From the NCBI GenBank assembly GCA_049841135.1, contig JASGHK010000001.1, positions 124,001-188,000 of the forward strand: a stretch of DNA of 64,000 nucleotides. Reading direction: 5' to 3'. The stretch comes from JACRCT01 sp049841135. Its GTDB lineage: Bacteria > Myxococcota > Myxococcia > Myxococcales > UBA5297. This document shows positions 42,596-51,718 of the stretch, piece after piece. The notes under the pieces were generated by a model that ran no database searches, was not told the origin of the DNA, and worked only from the letters and a program-made list of their open reading frames with translations. Within the stretch, counting starts at the first letter, position 1. The number at the start of each line of letters is the position of its first letter. Made by a program: the position numbers and the translations under genes.

Positions 42596-43801
42596 ATGCC
42601 GAGCAACCGACCGCTGACCATCCTCGCCCTGGCGAGCTACTTCAAGGGCGAGCGTTTCCTCAAGCAGGCCAAGAAGCGTGGCGCCAAGGTCTACCTGCTC
42701 ACCCTCCAGAAGCTGCTCGGCAAGGAGTGGCCGCGCGACGCGGTCGAGGACGTCTTCGCCCAGAACGACAACCCGACCCTGCAGCAGACGATCAACACGG
42801 TCAGCTACCTCAACCGCAGCATCCGCTTCGACCGCATCGTCGCCCTCGACGACTTCGACGTGGAGGTCGGGGCGGCGCTGCGCGAGCACCTGCGCATCCC
42901 CGGCATGGGCGACAGCCAGGCGCGCTTCTTCCGCGACAAGCTGGCCTGCCGCATGCGCCTGCGCGAGCTGGGCCTCTTGGTCCCGGACTTCACGCCCGTC
43001 TTCAACAACGAGGTCGTCGCCGAGTGGATCGCCAAGGTCCCGGCGCCCTGGATGCTCAAGCCGCGCTCCGAGGCCTCCGCCACCGGCATCAGCAAGGTCC
43101 ACACCGCCGACGAGCTGTGGAAGCTGCTCGAGTCCAAGGGCGACGCCCGCAGCCAGTTCCACCTCGAGTCGTTCGTGCCCGGCGACGTCTACCACGTCGA
43201 TGCGCTGACCTCCGACGGCAAGGTCGTCTTCGCCGAGGCGGCGATGTGCGGCGAGCCGCCGTTCAGCGTGGCCCACGGTGGCGGCATCTTCAACACGATG
43301 ACCCTGGAGCGCGGCACCGAGGAGGAGAAGACCCTCAAGGCCTTCAACGAGAAGATCCTCACCTCGCTCGGCTACCAGTACGGCGCCAGCCACGTCGAGT
43401 TCATCAAGGGCAGGGCCGACGGCCGCTTCTACCTGCTCGAGACCTCGGCCCGCGTCGGCGGCGCCCACATCGCCGAGATGCACGAGTACGCCACGGGCAT
43501 CAACCTCTGGGAGGAGTGGGCGAACCTCGAGCTGGACCACGCCGCCCGCGCCTACACGCTGCCGACGCGCAAGGCGGAGTACGCGGGCCTGTTGATGACG
43601 CTGGCCAAGCAGGAGCACCCGGACTTCTCCTCCTACACCGACAAGGAGATCGTCTACCGCGCGCCCGAGCTCAGCCACGCGGGCCTGGTCGTCGCTTCCC
43701 CCGACCGCAAGCGGATCGCCGAGCTGATGAACAGCTACAAGCAGCGCTTCGTGAACGACTTCATGACCGTGATGCCGGCGGCGAGCAAGCCGTCGAACTA
43801 G
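42596..43801 (+). CDS. ATP-grasp enzyme
   Basis: This is a 401-residue ATP-grasp ligase of the carbamoyl-phosphate-synthase/biotin-carboxylase-like group. The pre-ATP-grasp Rossmann part begins LTILALASYFKGERFL; the ATP lysine region is PWMLKPRSEASATGI; the metal-binding end is LLETSARVGGAHIAEM. Such proteins join a carboxylate to an amine or thiol, often making dipeptides or modified amino acids. A full AGGAGGG ribosome site precedes the ATG. The substrate cannot be told. A second ATP-grasp-like gene follows 46 bases later. Confidence 0.82.
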   Translation: MPSNRPLTILALASYFKGERFLKQAKKRGAKVYLLTLQKLLGKEWPRDAVEDVFAQNDNPTLQQTINTVSYLNRSIRFDRIVALDDFDVEVGAALREHLRIPGMGDSQARFFRDKLACRMRLRELGLLVPDFTPVFNNEVVAEWIAKVPAPWMLKPRSEASATGISKVHTADELWKLLESKGDARSQFHLESFVPGDVYHVDALTSDGKVVFAEAAMCGEPPFSVAHGGGIFNTMTLERGTEEEKTLKAFNEKILTSLGYQYGASHVEFIKGRADGRFYLLETSARVGGAHIAEMHEYATGINLWEEWANLELDHAARAYTLPTRKAEYAGLLMTLAKQEHPDFSSYTDKEIVYRAPELSHAGLVVASPDRKRIAELMNSYKQRFVNDFMTVMPAASKPSN

Positions 43802-43847
43802 CGGGTAGCGGCAGGCCAATCAGATCGAACGGCGTCTGGAGGCATCG

Positions 43848-45050
43848 ATGGATCGCCAGTACCGAACTGCGTTCAACGCGGCCTACTCGCCGGACCTGGT
43901 CGCCAGGATGATGAAGCTCCTGGAGGGCAGGGTGGGCTACGTGCCCTTCCGGGTCGCCGAGACGCCGCTGTTCGTCGACCGCGAGCTGCGTGACAAGCTG
44001 GTCAAGGCCGCCCTGGACATCGCCGCGCAGCTCTCGCCACCCGAGGTGGTCGCCAAGCTCAAGCGGGCCATCCCCAAGCAGTACGACATGCCGGGCATGG
44101 ACGAGCTGCCCAACACGGCCCAGGTCGACTTCGCGCTCGTCGAGGGCAGGGACGGCAAGCTCGAGGGCAAGCTGATCGAGATGCAGGGCTTCCCGTCGCT
44201 CTACGCGCTGATGCCGATCATGGGCGAGTGCTGGGGCGAGGCGTTCAAAGGGATCGCCGGGCTGGAAGGCTCGTGGTCGGCGTGGATTCCCAAGACGAGC
44301 GAGGCGGTCGACGTCCTGCGCCGCACCATCGTCGCCGACTGCGACCCGAACGAGGTCGTGCTGGTCGACATCTACCCGGAGAAGCAGAAGACCCGCTCCG
44401 ACTTCATCGCCACGCAGCAGCTCCTAGGGGTCGACGAGCTGTGCGTGACCAAGATCCTGGTCGAGGGCCGAAAGCTCTTCCGGATGAAGGACGGCAAGAA
44501 GGTCCCGGTCAAGCGCATCTACAACCGGCTGGTCTTCGACGAGCTGCAGGCCAAGAAGGTCGACCCGCCCTTCAAGTGGTCCGACGACCTCGACGTCACC
44601 TGGTGCTCGCACCCGAACTGGTACTGGACCTGGTCGAAGTACTGCCTGCCGTTCCTCAAGCACGACTCCGTGCCCGAGACGCGCTTCCTCTCGGAGATCG
44701 ACAAGCTCCCGGACGACCTCGAGAACTACGTCCTCAAGCCGCTCTTCTCCTTCGCCGGAGGCGGCGTGGTCATCGACGTGACTCCGGAAGCGGTTCGGGC
44801 GGTGCCGGCCGAGCAGCGCCCGTTCTGGGTGCTGATGAAGAAGATCGCCTACGCGCCGACGGTGAAGATGCCCGACGGCACCGGAGTGAAGGCCGAGGTC
44901 CGGGTCATGCTCGCGCGCCCGCCCAAGGAGACGGCGATGACCGCGCTGCTCTGCTTGGTCCGCCTCTCCCGCGGGAAGATGATCGGCGTCGACCACAACA
45001 AGGACATGCCCTGGACCGGGGGCAGCGTGGGCATCTGGAAGGCGGGCTGA
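43848..45050 (+). CDS. ATP-grasp-like protein, unassigned
   Basis: This 400-residue protein is not a clear member of a named family. The segment YVLKPLFSFAGGGVVIDV with later KAEVRVMLARPP looks like an ATP-grasp nucleotide lobe, similar in style to glutathionylspermidine-synthase-like proteins. DVTWCSHPNWYWTWSKYCLP is a striking Trp/Cys-rich stretch. An N-terminal helical region precedes LIEMQGFPSLYALMPIMGECW. It lies directly after another ATP-grasp gene, so the two may act in one ligation pathway. It ends against a repeat region and a convergent radical SAM gene. Confidence 0.6.
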   Translation: MDRQYRTAFNAAYSPDLVARMMKLLEGRVGYVPFRVAETPLFVDRELRDKLVKAALDIAAQLSPPEVVAKLKRAIPKQYDMPGMDELPNTAQVDFALVEGRDGKLEGKLIEMQGFPSLYALMPIMGECWGEAFKGIAGLEGSWSAWIPKTSEAVDVLRRTIVADCDPNEVVLVDIYPEKQKTRSDFIATQQLLGVDELCVTKILVEGRKLFRMKDGKKVPVKRIYNRLVFDELQAKKVDPPFKWSDDLDVTWCSHPNWYWTWSKYCLPFLKHDSVPETRFLSEIDKLPDDLENYVLKPLFSFAGGGVVIDVTPEAVRAVPAEQRPFWVLMKKIAYAPTVKMPDGTGVKAEVRVMLARPPKETAMTALLCLVRLSRGKMIGVDHNKDMPWTGGSVGIWKAG

Positions 45051-45075
45051 CGGAGCGGCGGGCTTCGCAAGTTCC

Positions 45076-45266
45076 GGCGGGCGGGACGCCCGCAACCACA
45101 GGGCCATCCGCCTCTCCATCAAGTGGAGAGGCGGGACAGATGGAGCGGCGGGCGGGACGCCCGCAACCACTACCATTGGGCTTCTCCGCCTCCAGCAAGT
45201 GGAGATGCCTCTAGAGGACAAGGCAGTCGGCGAAGGCCCTGTGGTGGTTGCGGGCGTCCCGCCCGC
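45076..45266. repeat. REP-type repeat cluster between convergent genes
   Basis: A 24-base palindromic unit (core GCGGGACGCCCGCAACCAC) occurs at 45076-45099 and 45147-45170, with an inverted copy at 45244-45266. Each direct copy is followed by a second hairpin; the first is a perfect 11-base stem (45108-45118 with 45124-45134), the second a decayed version near 45186-45205. The arrangement is a tandem duplication of a two-hairpin unit. It may serve as a bidirectional terminator for the ATP-grasp and radical SAM genes. Confidence 0.7.
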
Positions 45267-45280
45267 GGAGGGCAGCCCGA

Positions 45281-46583
45281 CTAGAACTGGATGGTGCGAA
45301 GCGCGTGCTTCTCGTCCTTGAGCGACATCTTGTTCTTGTAGAACTCGCGCCACAGGAAGAGGTAGCCCTCCACCAGCCGCTCGGGCGAGAACTGCTTGGG
45401 CTTGAAGACCGCGTTGGCGTCGTTGTAGTGCGACCAGTCGAAGTCGAAGATCCGGTTCTGCGCCTTCAGCGCGTGCCACGACGGCGTGCCGGGGTAGGGC
45501 GTGAAGATGGCGAACTCGGTCTTGGGGACCTTCGCCTTCTCGGTGAACTCCAGGGTGCGGTCGAACACCTTCTCGTCGTCGGTCTCGTTGCCCACCAGGA
45601 GCGAGGTGTAGGGCTCGATGCCGTAGTCGAGGCACTTGGTGATGCAGGCGACGGCGTTGCTCATCGCCTTGGGGTCGCCTTCGCCGAACGCCTTGCGGGT
45701 CACGGGGTCGAAGCCGCAGACCAGGTAGAAGCGATCGACGCCGGCCGACTTCAGGTCCTCGAGCAAGCCCAGGTCGATGTTGAGGATCATCGGCATCGAG
45801 ATGCCGATGTAGCTGATCTTGTCGTACCCGGGCCGGGGGTCCTCGCGCAGGTCGTTGAGGAAGTCCCGGAAGTGCTTTCGGGCGCCGGAGAAGAAGAAGA
45901 AGGTCGTGTCCTCGGTGATGCAGGCCCGCTTGCCGTACTTGCGCAGGTCCGCGAGCGACTGCTTCATCTGCTTGAGCGGCACCGGCCGCAGCTTCTTGGT
46001 CATCACCGTCGGCAGCACGCACGCGTCGCAGTTGAGCGGGCAGCCGCGCGAGTTCTGCAGCGGGTAGTCGTCCGGGTGCCGCACCGGGTCCTCGGCGTTG
46101 ACGTAGAGGTCGAGGCGGGGCGGGGGGAGGGTGTCGAGGCAGAAGGGCTCGGTGGCCTGGTAGCGGGGCTTGAGCTCGCGCTTCTGGAAGTCCGAGAGCA
46201 CCTGGCCCCAGACCGGCTCGCCCTCGCCGACGATGACCGCGTCGAAGTGCTTGGCCGCCTCGTCGGGCATCATCGTCGGGAAGATGCCGCCCGCCACGAC
46301 CTTGCGGCCGGCCGCGCGGAGCATGTCGGCGATCTCGAAGGCGCGCTTGGCCGCGGGCGTGAAGAAGGAGAATGGCGTAGAGGTCGGCTTCGACATCCAG
46401 CGTGAAGTCCCGGATGCGGTCGTCGTGGAACCGGCACTCGTGCTCGGGCGGGGTCACCGCGGCGATGGACGCGATGCCCAGGGACGGGCCTCCCAGGTAC
46501 TCGTCGCAGGGGACGCACTCGAGCAGCTCGGGGTGGGCGTTCGCGTGGCGCTGGAACTTGGGGTAGATGAACTGGATTCTCAT
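45281..46583 (-). CDS. B12-binding-type radical SAM protein (one-base frameshift)
   Basis: Read from ATG 46583 to the stop at 45281, with one surplus A at 46371-46372 removed, this is a 433-residue protein. The N-terminal ~130 residues resemble a cobalamin-binding Rossmann domain (MRIQFIYPKFQ, VVAGGIFPTMMPDEAAKHFD, VIVGEGEPVW) but lack the DxHxxG ligand loop. The radical SAM site CPLNCDAC lies near residue 183. The SAM barrel includes ITEDTTFFFF and GFDPVTRKAFGEGD. This type includes methylases, ring-forming and lipid-modifying enzymes; the substrate is unknown. It is convergent with the ATP-grasp genes and divergent from the lipid cluster. Confidence 0.78.
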
Positions 46584-46924
46584 GGCCCGGAGGGCTACCG
46601 TGCGTCCGGCTTCCCGTCAAGCTCTCCCTCGGGCCGCGAAAGGCCGTCCAAGCCCGGGGCCGCGAGTTTGGTCCCGAGCGCCGTTTCACTGGCGGCGAAG
46701 TCGGGCCCCCCACCGCGTCCGGCGCCTCCGCTGCGCTTCGGCCGGAATCGCGAAAAGTCCAGGCGACAGGCCAGGATGGACGCTTTCGTGCTCGCCTGAA
46801 CGAGTGCCGATGTAGCACCCTGTCCACCGGTTGATAAATCAGTGACCTGGCGGGCGGGAAGCGTGTATCCTTCGCCGCTTCTCGCGCGGCCCTGGCTGCC
46901 GCGGACGCCAGAGGTGCTTCAGAA
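46584..46924. promoter_or_regulatory. divergent intergenic region upstream of the lipid cluster
   Basis: No gene is seen in these 341 bases. The first half is GC-rich. The AT-richer part near 46825-46845 contains a small dyad (TGAT at 46832 and ATCA at 46838, two bases apart) that could be an operator. No convincing -35/-10 pair is found. Promoters for both the radical SAM gene and the acyl-ligase operon must lie here. Confidence 0.35.
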
Positions 46925-48592
46925 ATGAGTCACGACCCGGCCACCTCTCGACCTGCCCATGTGCGCAGTGGGGTGGTGTGCGACCCCAAGGCCAACAGCC
47001 TCGTCGAGGTGCTGCGCAAGACGGCGGCGGAGTGCCCCGACAAGCTCTACCTGAACCTCCTCGACGCCGCGAACAAGCCCAAGGAGTTGACGTTCAAGGC
47101 CGTCCTCGACGGCGCCGAGCGCTGGGCCCGCTGGCTCGTCTCCAAGAAGGTCGAGCGGGGTAGCCGCATCGCCGTCCTGCTGCCCACCGGCGAGGACTTC
47201 CTCTTCGCCTTCTTCGGCGCGCAGATGGCCGGGGCCACTCCGGTGCCGCTGGCGTTCCCGCTGGCGTTGGGCAACCACGAGCCCTACGTCCTCAGCCTCG
47301 CGAAGATCGTCACGAGCGCGGCCCCGAAGCTCTTCGTCACCGTTCCGAACCTCGAGGCGCCGGCCAAGAAGCTCCTGGAGTCGATCCCCGGCTGCGAGCT
47401 GTTCCTCCCAGGGCAGGTGAGCGACGCCCCGGCGGCCAGCTTCCCCGAGATCCAGCCGGACGACGTCGCGCTCGTGCAGTACGCGTCGGGCCGCGTCCAC
47501 GCCCCCACCGGCGCCGTGCTCACGCACCGCCAGGTCCTCTCGAACGTCTTCGGCCTGGGCACCGCCCTCAAGCTGACCGCCGACGACGTGGCCCTGACCT
47601 GGGTGCCGCTCGTCCACGACATGGGCCTCATCGGCGGGCTCTTCACCAGCCTCTACTGGCGCTGCCCGCTGGTGGTGATGCCCCCGCAGACCTTCCTGAT
47701 GCACCCGTACCTGTGGCTGAAGAACATCAGCCAGTACAAGGTCACGCTGGCCGCTGCGCCCAACGCCGGCTACCAGCTGTGCGTCAAGCGCGTCCAGGAG
47801 CGGCACCTCAAGGAGATGGACCTGTCGCGCTGGCGGCTGGCGCTCAACGGCGCCGAGACCGTCCATCCGTCCACCGTCCAGGCCTTCGCCGAGAAGTTCG
47901 CCCCGGTCGGCTTCAACGCCAAGGCGATGTTCCCCACCTACGGCCTGGCCGAGAACACCTTGGCGACGGCGTGCCCGAGCGGCGAGTTCCGGACCGAGCA
48001 GATCGAGGGCGGCGTCCCCGTGGCCAACCTGGGCGGTCCCTTGGCCGGCCAGGAGCTCGCGGTCGTCGACGACGCCAACCAGATCGTCGCCGAGCGGGTC
48101 GAGGGCGAGGTCGTCGTCCGTGGCCCGTGCGTGATGAGCGGCTACCTCAACAACCCCGAGGCGACCCGCCGCGCCATCGACGAGAAGGGCTGGCTCCACA
48201 CCGGCGACTTGGGCTTCATCGCCGGGGGCGAGCTCTGCCTGACCGGCCGCAAGAAGGACATGGTCATCAAGATGGGGCGCAACTACTACCCCAGCGACGT
48301 CGAGGGCCTACTCGCCAGCTACCCCAAGACCGCCGGCGCCCCGACCCTGGCCTTCGCCGCCGCCAACCTGACCGAGGGGACCGAGGACCTGATCCTGCTC
48401 GTCGAGACCGAGCAGCCGCTGGATGAGGCCGGCAAGAAGGCGCTGACCACCGAGCTCAACGCGGAGATGCTGGCGAAGATCGGCCTGCGCGCCGACAAGG
48501 TCATCCCCATGGCCAAGGGCGCGCTGGGCAACCTCGACCGCGCCCGTCGCGCCGAGCTGCGCCGGCAGTACCTGGAGGGCAAGCTCTCGTGA
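46925..48592 (+). CDS. degenerate fatty-acyl-AMP ligase-like protein
   Basis: This 555-residue ANL-superfamily protein has the overall fatty-acyl-AMP-ligase build: LTWVPLVHDMGLIGG, MFPTYGLAEN, GWLHTGDLGF and GRKKDMVIKMGRNYYPSDVE are all clear. However, the ATP-binding P-loop (residues about 186-199) reads YASGRVHAPTGAV instead of TSGSTGxPKG, losing its lysine. The C-terminal catalytic-lysine motif reads GALGNLDR instead of SSGKLQR. It may therefore be inactive or work only in thiolation or as a chaperone, with 51,719-53,584 as the working ligase. It is the first gene of the lipid cluster and overlaps the SDR gene by GTGA. Confidence 0.8.
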   Translation: MSHDPATSRPAHVRSGVVCDPKANSLVEVLRKTAAECPDKLYLNLLDAANKPKELTFKAVLDGAERWARWLVSKKVERGSRIAVLLPTGEDFLFAFFGAQMAGATPVPLAFPLALGNHEPYVLSLAKIVTSAAPKLFVTVPNLEAPAKKLLESIPGCELFLPGQVSDAPAASFPEIQPDDVALVQYASGRVHAPTGAVLTHRQVLSNVFGLGTALKLTADDVALTWVPLVHDMGLIGGLFTSLYWRCPLVVMPPQTFLMHPYLWLKNISQYKVTLAAAPNAGYQLCVKRVQERHLKEMDLSRWRLALNGAETVHPSTVQAFAEKFAPVGFNAKAMFPTYGLAENTLATACPSGEFRTEQIEGGVPVANLGGPLAGQELAVVDDANQIVAERVEGEVVVRGPCVMSGYLNNPEATRRAIDEKGWLHTGDLGFIAGGELCLTGRKKDMVIKMGRNYYPSDVEGLLASYPKTAGAPTLAFAAANLTEGTEDLILLVETEQPLDEAGKKALTTELNAEMLAKIGLRADKVIPMAKGALGNLDRARRAELRRQYLEGKLS

Positions 48593-49584
48593 AGGCCGTC
48601 GTCCTCGGCGCGACCGGATTCCTCGGTCTGAACCTGGTGGAGGCCCTCAAGGCCGCGGGCCACGACGTCGTCGCCACGCGCCGGCCGTCGTCGAACACCA
48701 TCTACCTGCGGCGGTTCAAGGTCCCGCTCAAGTCGGTGCGGCTCGAGGACCCGGAGAGCCTGGTCGCGGCCATGGACGGCGCCGAGGTGGCCTTCTTCTC
48801 CGCCGGGCACTACCCACGGCTCTCCATCGACACCGAGAAGCAGGTGGAGCAGGGCGTCCGGGGCCTCAAGAACGCGCTCGAGGCCGCACGGCAGGCGGGC
48901 GTGCGCCGCTTCGTCTACACCGGCAGCGTGGCCACCGTCGCGCACCCCAAGGACGGCCGCCCCGCGGTCGAGGCCGACGGCCTCATCGCCAAGGCGCCCC
49001 AGGGCTCGACCTACTACGCCGTGAAGCTGGCGATGGACCACGCCATCGACGAGGCGGTCGCCGCCGGCCAGGACGTGGTCACGCTGATGCCTACCGGCTG
49101 CTTCGGCCCCTACGACCACAAGGTCGGCACCGGCTTCTTCATCGTCGCGCTCGCCAACCGCGCGCTGGCCACCTACGTCGAAGGCCGCACCAACATCGTC
49201 GACGCCCGCGACGTGGCTTTGGGCCACCTCGCCGCGGCGACGAAGGGCAGGGCGGGCGAACGCTACATCCTGGGCGGCACCAACCTCGGCATCACCGACC
49301 TCCTCCAGAAGATGGCCGAGCAGTACGACGTCCCGCCGCCCGGCTGCTGCATGCCCGCCGCCGAGGCCCTGGCCTACGCCACCGCCGAGGAGGCGCGCTG
49401 CCACGGCACCCCGAACCGGCCCGCGATGTCCCGCGAGATGGTCGACATGGCCCTGGAAGGCCAGTTCGTCGACGTCGCCAAGGCCAGGACCGAGCTCGAC
49501 TTCAACCCGCGGCCCCTCGAGGAGACCCTCACGGGAGCCTTCGAGTGGTACCGCCAGAACGGCTACATCCGCATCGCCGCTTAA
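48589..49584 (+). CDS. extended SDR oxidoreductase, ketosphinganine-reductase (CerR)-like candidate
   Basis: This 331-residue NAD(P)-dependent epimerase/dehydratase-type SDR has the nucleotide loop GATGFLG (7-13), catalytic Ser in VYTGSVATV and YYAVK (Tyr142-Lys146). It sits between an acyl ligase and an ACP. In Caulobacter, an extended SDR in the same position relative to an acyl ligase, an ACP and a serine palmitoyltransferase reduces 3-ketosphinganine. By analogy this enzyme may reduce the keto group left by the PLP domain of the large synthase downstream. Function is inferred from context. Confidence 0.75.
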   Translation: MKAVVLGATGFLGLNLVEALKAAGHDVVATRRPSSNTIYLRRFKVPLKSVRLEDPESLVAAMDGAEVAFFSAGHYPRLSIDTEKQVEQGVRGLKNALEAARQAGVRRFVYTGSVATVAHPKDGRPAVEADGLIAKAPQGSTYYAVKLAMDHAIDEAVAAGQDVVTLMPTGCFGPYDHKVGTGFFIVALANRALATYVEGRTNIVDARDVALGHLAAATKGRAGERYILGGTNLGITDLLQKMAEQYDVPPPGCCMPAAEALAYATAEEARCHGTPNRPAMSREMVDMALEGQFVDVAKARTELDFNPRPLEETLTGAFEWYRQNGYIRIAA

Positions 49585-49605
49585 CGAACGACGAAAGGAA
49601 GCACC

Positions 49606-49860
49606 ATGTCCGCCACCCGTCAGCAGGTTTCCGACCGCGTGCTCGCCATCGTGGCTGAGCTGACCAACGCCAAGGTTGCCGACATCAAGGGCACCGACCG
49701 CCTCCGCGAGGATCTGGGCCTGGACTCGATGCAGAGCATGGAGATGCTCTCCCGCGTCAGCGAGGAGTTCGAGGTCGACCCCGACATGGAGAAGGCCATG
49801 CAGGTCCAGACCATCGACGAGGTCGTGAACGTGCTGGCCCAGACGATCGGCGCCGCCTAG
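49606..49860 (+). CDS. acyl carrier protein (first)
   Basis: This is an 84-residue acyl carrier protein with the phosphopantetheine serine at S41 in LGLDSMQSMEM and a four-helix pattern. It lies 21 bases after the SDR with a GAAAGGAAG ribosome site. Context suggests it carries the acyl chain for the lipid cluster. The 125 bases after it show no gene. Confidence 0.92.
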   Translation: MSATRQQVSDRVLAIVAELTNAKVADIKGTDRLREDLGLDSMQSMEMLSRVSEEFEVDPDMEKAMQVQTIDEVVNVLAQTIGAA

Positions 49861-49985
49861 CAGAGCACGAGCCGGCTCCAGGTCTCGCGAGCTCGAACGG
49901 TGAGCTCGCGGCGGCCTACAAGACGGCTCTGGAAGCGAGCGAGCCCTGGGCAGCAAGCCAGGGCAACGAAGCAACGGAGGACCCC

Positions 49986-51651
49986 ATGTCCGCCCCCACC
50001 ACCAACCTCGATCCCATCGCGCGCGTCCTCGCCGACGTGCGCAACACCGCCGACCGGCTCACCCGGCCCGCGGTCGATGACGCGGAGCTGGAGACGGTCG
50101 ACGCCGTGCTCCAGGGGGTCAAGACCTGGGGCGCCCGCGAGCTGGACTCGGCCAAGACCGACGCGACGGCCTCCATCCCCAAGCACATCTACCAGCAGGC
50201 CTCGGAGATGGGCCTGTTCGGTCTGACCATCCCGCAGGAGTACGGCGGGGCGGGGCTGTCGCTCTTGGCCGCCTCGCGCATCACCGAGGAGATGGCGACC
50301 TTCGACCGCTCGGTCGCCACCGCCATCGGCCTGCACAACGGCCTGGGCCTGCGCGGGCTCATCCGCTTCGGCTCGCCCGAGCTCAAGCAGAAGTACCTGC
50401 CCGAGCTCGGCCGCGGGGACCAAGATCGCCGCGTTCGCCGCCACCGAGCCCGGCGCCGGCTCGCACATCGCCGGCGTCAAGACCACCGGCACCTGGGACG
50501 GCAAGGACCAGATCAGCGTCAGCGGCGAGAAGGCCTACGTCACCAACGGCGGCATCGCCGACGTCTACACCATCCTCGCCTCGACCCCGGGCATGGGCGG
50601 CGCGCGCAAGGGCTTCAGCCTGCTGCTCGTCCCCAAGGCGCTGCCGGGCGTCAGCGTCGGCAAGGAGGAGCACAAGCTGGGCATGAAGGGCTCCTCGACC
50701 ACGCCGGTCCTCTTCGAGAACGTGCAGCTCGGGACCGACCACGTCATCGGCGATGCCGGCAAGGGCCTCGACGAGATCGCCGAGGTGCTCGCCTGGGGCC
50801 GCACGCTGATGGCCGCCGGCTGCATCGGCACCGCCCGCGATGCGCTCCGCAGGACCGCCGAATACGTGCAGACCCGCCAGCAGTTCGGCAAGGCCATCGG
50901 CAGCTTCGACCAGGTCCGCGAGAAGATCGCCCAGATGCGCGCGCGGCTCTACGCCGCCGAGAGCGTGGTGCGCCTCGTCACCCTCGAGGTCTCGCTGCAC
51001 GGCTCGGACATCATCTGGGAGTCGTCCATCGCCAAGGTCTTCTGCTCGGAGATGGTCTTCAGCGTCACCGACGACGCCATCCAGCTCCACGGCGGCGCCG
51101 GCTACATCGAGGAGACGGGCATCTGCCGCATCGCCCGCGACTGCCGCGTCACCCGCATCTTCGAGGGCGCCAACGAGCTGCTCCGCTTCCACATCTCGGC
51201 GATGGGCCTGGGCTACCCGGGGACGCTGGTCGAAGCGAAGCCTCTCGCCGGGCAGATCGCGGCAGAGCTGGAGGCCGAGGCCAAGCGCTTCGACGGCTTC
51301 CGCGTCCGGCTGGCCGACACCTGGGGCACCATCAAGAAGAAGTACGGCTTCCGCACCGCCGAGCACCAGCTCTCGCTGGCCCGCTCCGCGGACGCCGCCA
51401 TCGGCGCCTACACGATGCTGGCGGTGCTCCTGCGCACCGACGGCGAGCTCAAGAAGCTTGCCGGTCAGAACGGCGATCCGGCCCATCAGGCCGCGGAGAA
51501 GGAGCAGCTGCTGCGGCTGGCGCGCTACTCGTGCCAGCTGATCGAGCGCCAGACCGAGGAGGCCTTCGCCGCCGCCTCGCGCGAGGCCGACGAGGCGCTG
51601 GTCCGCGGCCTCTCCGATCTCGAGTACGAGAAGACGGCGCCGCGCGCGTAG
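49986..51651 (+). CDS. acyl-CoA dehydrogenase family protein (one-base frameshift)
   Basis: This FAD-dependent dehydrogenase has about 554 residues once a surplus G in the run 50415-50418 is removed; the frame then reads GRGTKIAAFAATEPGAGS, a standard flavin-binding segment. The N-terminal domain has GLTIPQEYGGAGLS; later come QLHGGAGYIEETG and the catalytic Glu in FEGANELLR. A ~180-residue C-terminal extension makes it like the very-long-chain (ACADVL/ACAD9) class. In this cluster it could desaturate, or with reversed roles saturate, an ACP- or CoA-bound chain. A GAGG-type site precedes the ATG. Confidence 0.88.
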
Positions 51652-51713
51652 TGGCCGGCCGGCGCGAGGCCGGCGAGTCAAGGAGCCGGCACCAGGCCGG
51701 CCGATCCGAGAGA
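51652..51713. repeat. GCCGGC-type palindromic repeat
   Basis: Positions 51658-51679 match 32130-32151 (inside the end of aroE-aroK) at 21 of 22 bases. A second GCCGGC-x-AGGCCGGC unit follows to about 51706. It belongs with the repeats at 53588-53729 as a short palindromic family in this genome. Confidence 0.5.
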
Positions 51714-51718
51714 GGCGT

